Source of the DNA: Protofrankia sp963555925
Lineage (GTDB): Bacteria > Actinomycetota > Actinomycetes > Frankiales > Frankiaceae
DNA: 64,000 nt
Reading direction: 5' to 3'
NCBI GenBank assembly: GCA_963555925.1
Contig: CAUVXJ010000100.1
Coordinates: 111,398-175,397 of the forward strand
Shown here: piece by piece, positions 62,587 through 64,000 of the stretch
Position numbering within the stretch: the first letter of the stretch is position 1
How the letters are laid out: the number at the start of each line of letters is the position of its first letter
Made by a program: the position numbers and the translations under genes
The notes under the pieces: generated by a model
Databases searched by the model: none
What the model was told of the DNA's origin: nothing
The model's input: the letters and a program-made list of their open reading frames with translations, nothing else

Positions 62587-62889
62587 GATTCCTGCTCGAC
62601 GAGTGCCTGCCCGCACGCTATGGCCGGACTGCTTCGCGCCGCGGGCCACGACTGCTTACATGTATACGAACTCGGCTTGGGCGGCCAAGCCGATGAACAA
62701 ATCATGGCGCTGGCAGATCGTGAGAACTGGATCCTCATATCCACCGATACCGACTTCGGGGAACTTCTGGCCAACAGCCCCGTAATGGCCCCGAGCGTCA
62801 TTCTTCTCCGCCGCGCCGATAAGAGGGCTGAATCCCTTGCCTCCGTCGTCCTGGCTAACCTTGGTCAGGTCATTGGCGACCTGACCTAA
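62583..62889 (+). pseudogene. DUF5615 PIN-like toxin with a frameshift
   Basis: GTG 62583 opens VRFLLDECLPAR, with the first PIN acidic pair D-E. One extra T at about 62619 then shifts the frame; dropping it restores MAGLLRAAGHDCLHVYELGL, DEQIMALADRENWILISTDT then DFGELLA, with the other acidic residues. The joined product is about 101 residues. As written the toxin is not made. This may be real inactivation or a read error. Confidence 0.75.
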
Positions 62890-63190
62890 GGTGCACTTGT
62901 CGTGATCAGTGACACCCGTATCCGCACTCGCCACCTCCCAATGAAAGCTGGCGATTGAGCAGGCGATCTCGACGTACCGGGAACCACGGTCATCATCACC
63001 TGGTCGGCGCGGGCCGCCAGCCAGCGCGCGTTCCGCCCGGTGGGCGACTGGGCTACGAAAGGGCCTTGGCTCGCGTCCCGGCGGAAAGACTGAACGAGCC
63101 AGAGGTGGCGAGCCCGGCTGCTCGTGTCAACGGTCTCCGAAGGGGATCTGTCCCTGATCTTGTTAGCGATCGAAGTGGACCCGGGCACGG
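62890..63190. other. intergenic region
   Basis: Nothing recognisable lies between the toxin gene and the IS30-like remnant; open frames here are not protein-like. Confidence 0.4.
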
Positions 63191-63379
63191 TCAGGTCGTG
63201 AGGAGAACCCGTTTGCGGTGCAGGTCGAAGTTCGCCCCGCCGTTCCGGTCGATCTCCCGGGATATCGTCAAATGGTGTCGGCCAAGCATCTGTCCGATAT
63301 ACCGCGCCGACTTGCGCCGGCTCAGTTCCCGGGAGATGATTTCCCGCTCCTCGATTTTCAGCAGCTCGCGCAGGGCCAT
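63191..63379 (-). mobile_element. IS30-family transposase N-terminal remnant
   Basis: MALRELLKIEEREIISRELS, then RRKSARYIGQMLGRHHLTIS and REIDRNGGANFDLHR: the two-step helix-turn-helix start of an IS30 transposase. The DDE part is missing. It stands 69 bases before the right copy of the 332-base repeat. Confidence 0.75.
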
Positions 63380-63447
63380 CCACCATCCAGTCTGTCGACG
63401 TTGCCGAGATCATCCTATCGGAGCGTCGCTATGACCGTTTGAACCCG

Positions 63448-63779
63448 CCTGGCCGGCTCCAGTACCCACACAGCGACACCAGCGACGAGACAAGAACCAT
63501 CGCATTCCCGAAGGACCTTGTGGCGGACCGTTACCATACGCAGCAGTCGGTCACAAAAGTAAGCCCATCCGCTCGTGCCGCGGACAGCTTGTTTGCTCGC
63601 GAATGTCCATGACTGCCGGTGCCGAGAAGAGTGCGTTCTTGCTGCTGTGGCGGTTGCTTGGATTGCGGTGGGGAGCGGGTGTGTCCGATGGGAGCGTGAA
63701 CGCGTCCGGTTGACCGAAGCGGCTGGGGCCGGAGCTGCCTGAGGATCGGGGTACGCCGCCCGTGGCGGCCACCCGCCCG
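63448..63779. repeat. 332-bp direct repeat, right copy
   Basis: Same orientation as 56692-57023 and differing at two bases only. Flanks on both sides are unrelated to those of the left copy. Confidence 0.95.
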
Positions 63780-63849
63780 GTCTTCGTGGACGCACCGGGC
63801 GGAGTGATGGCACCCAGCGAGCAGTCAGCGTTCCTTCGCTTACCCAACC

Positions 63850-64000
63850 TCAGGCGACCTGAACGATCTCGACCGCTCCGTTGGCGACGTGAAGGTCAAA
63901 GGTCAGACCGGTGGCCTTGCTGAGCTTCGCCAACGTTTCGAGCCGTGGCTGCGTCTCGGCAATCTCCAAGCGCGCAACAGCGGGCTGCTTGAGGCCGACT
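63850..64000 (-). CDS. XRE-family antitoxin-like protein, C-terminal part
   Basis: The gene starts outside the window. VGLKQPAVARLEIAETQPRL then ETLAKLSKATGLTFDLHVAN and GAVEIVQVA: the recognition helix (QPAVARLE) and last helix of an XRE domain, with the short beta end of HigA-type antitoxins. It is close in sequence to the fragment at 48084-48230. A toxin would be expected upstream on the minus strand, beyond the window. Confidence 0.75.
   Translation of the reverse strand, partial: VGLKQPAVARLEIAETQPRLETLAKLSKATGLTFDLHVANGAVEIVQVA

Overview
The window reads as a draft assembly of a high-GC, codon-biased actinobacterium. Frankia or a close relative is the best guess. This is inferred from the mix of a Pgl/BREX type 2 pair, a cslA-glxA-like operon, WXG100-like and SigZ/ArsI genes, resolvase-like and ATP-binding small regulators, and many insertion sequence remnants. 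No rRNA or phylogenetic marker other than proS is present, so the genus is not proven. Three runs of N (16153-16537, 35361-35603, 37311-37789) are assembly gaps. The many single-base frameshifts may be real decay or draft errors.

Layout. 1-6.6 kb: end of an F420-dependent oxidoreductase, a divergent SDR/MarR pair around a perfect palindrome, prolyl-tRNA synthetase, an aminoglycoside-phosphotransferase-like enzyme and a truncated ATP-grasp enzyme. 6.8-15 kb: translationally coupled pglW and pglX, two genes of a BREX type 2 phage defence system. 15.4-21.6 kb: secreted GDPD, a WXG100-like pair, a secreted lipase and an SDR/DUF2867 protein. 22.1-26.4 kb: a three-gene surface glycan operon (GH16 lipoprotein, CslA-type glycosyltransferase, GlxA-type radical copper oxidase). 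26.5-38.8 kb: accessory genes mixed with decay: sedolisin remnant, HSL-type hydrolase, XdhC, a TerD protein joined to a PD-(D/E)XK nuclease, an acyl-CoA-synthetase/aldehyde-dehydrogenase chimera, TetR/SRPBCC pair and IS21/IS3 remnants. 38.3-48.2 kb: broken DUF4143 ATPase with a three-copy repeat in front of it, HEPN-type proteins, small regulators, and a PfkB-like/NUDIX pair. 48.4-52.6 kb: SigZ, ArsI/CadI-like VOC protein, an ABC-2 exporter whose ATPase lost its core, SHOCT and other small proteins. 52.8-64 kb: AAA/PD-(D/E)XK proteins, McrC/helicase remnants, AraC/ABM pair, intact DUF4143 ATPase, IS30 remnants, a DUF433/DUF5615 toxin-antitoxin pair, and a 332-bp direct repeat.

Themes. (1) Defence and conflict genes recur: BREX-2, TerD-nuclease, HEPN, McrC, DUF4143 ATPases, toxin-antitoxin fragments. 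(2) Decay by internal deletion is common and several deletions leave in-frame chimeras. (3) A short dispersed repeat, not matching any element I can name, occurs at least six times, and one copy interrupts an NYN-domain gene. This repeat family and the TerD-nuclease fusion are the two items most worth following up.
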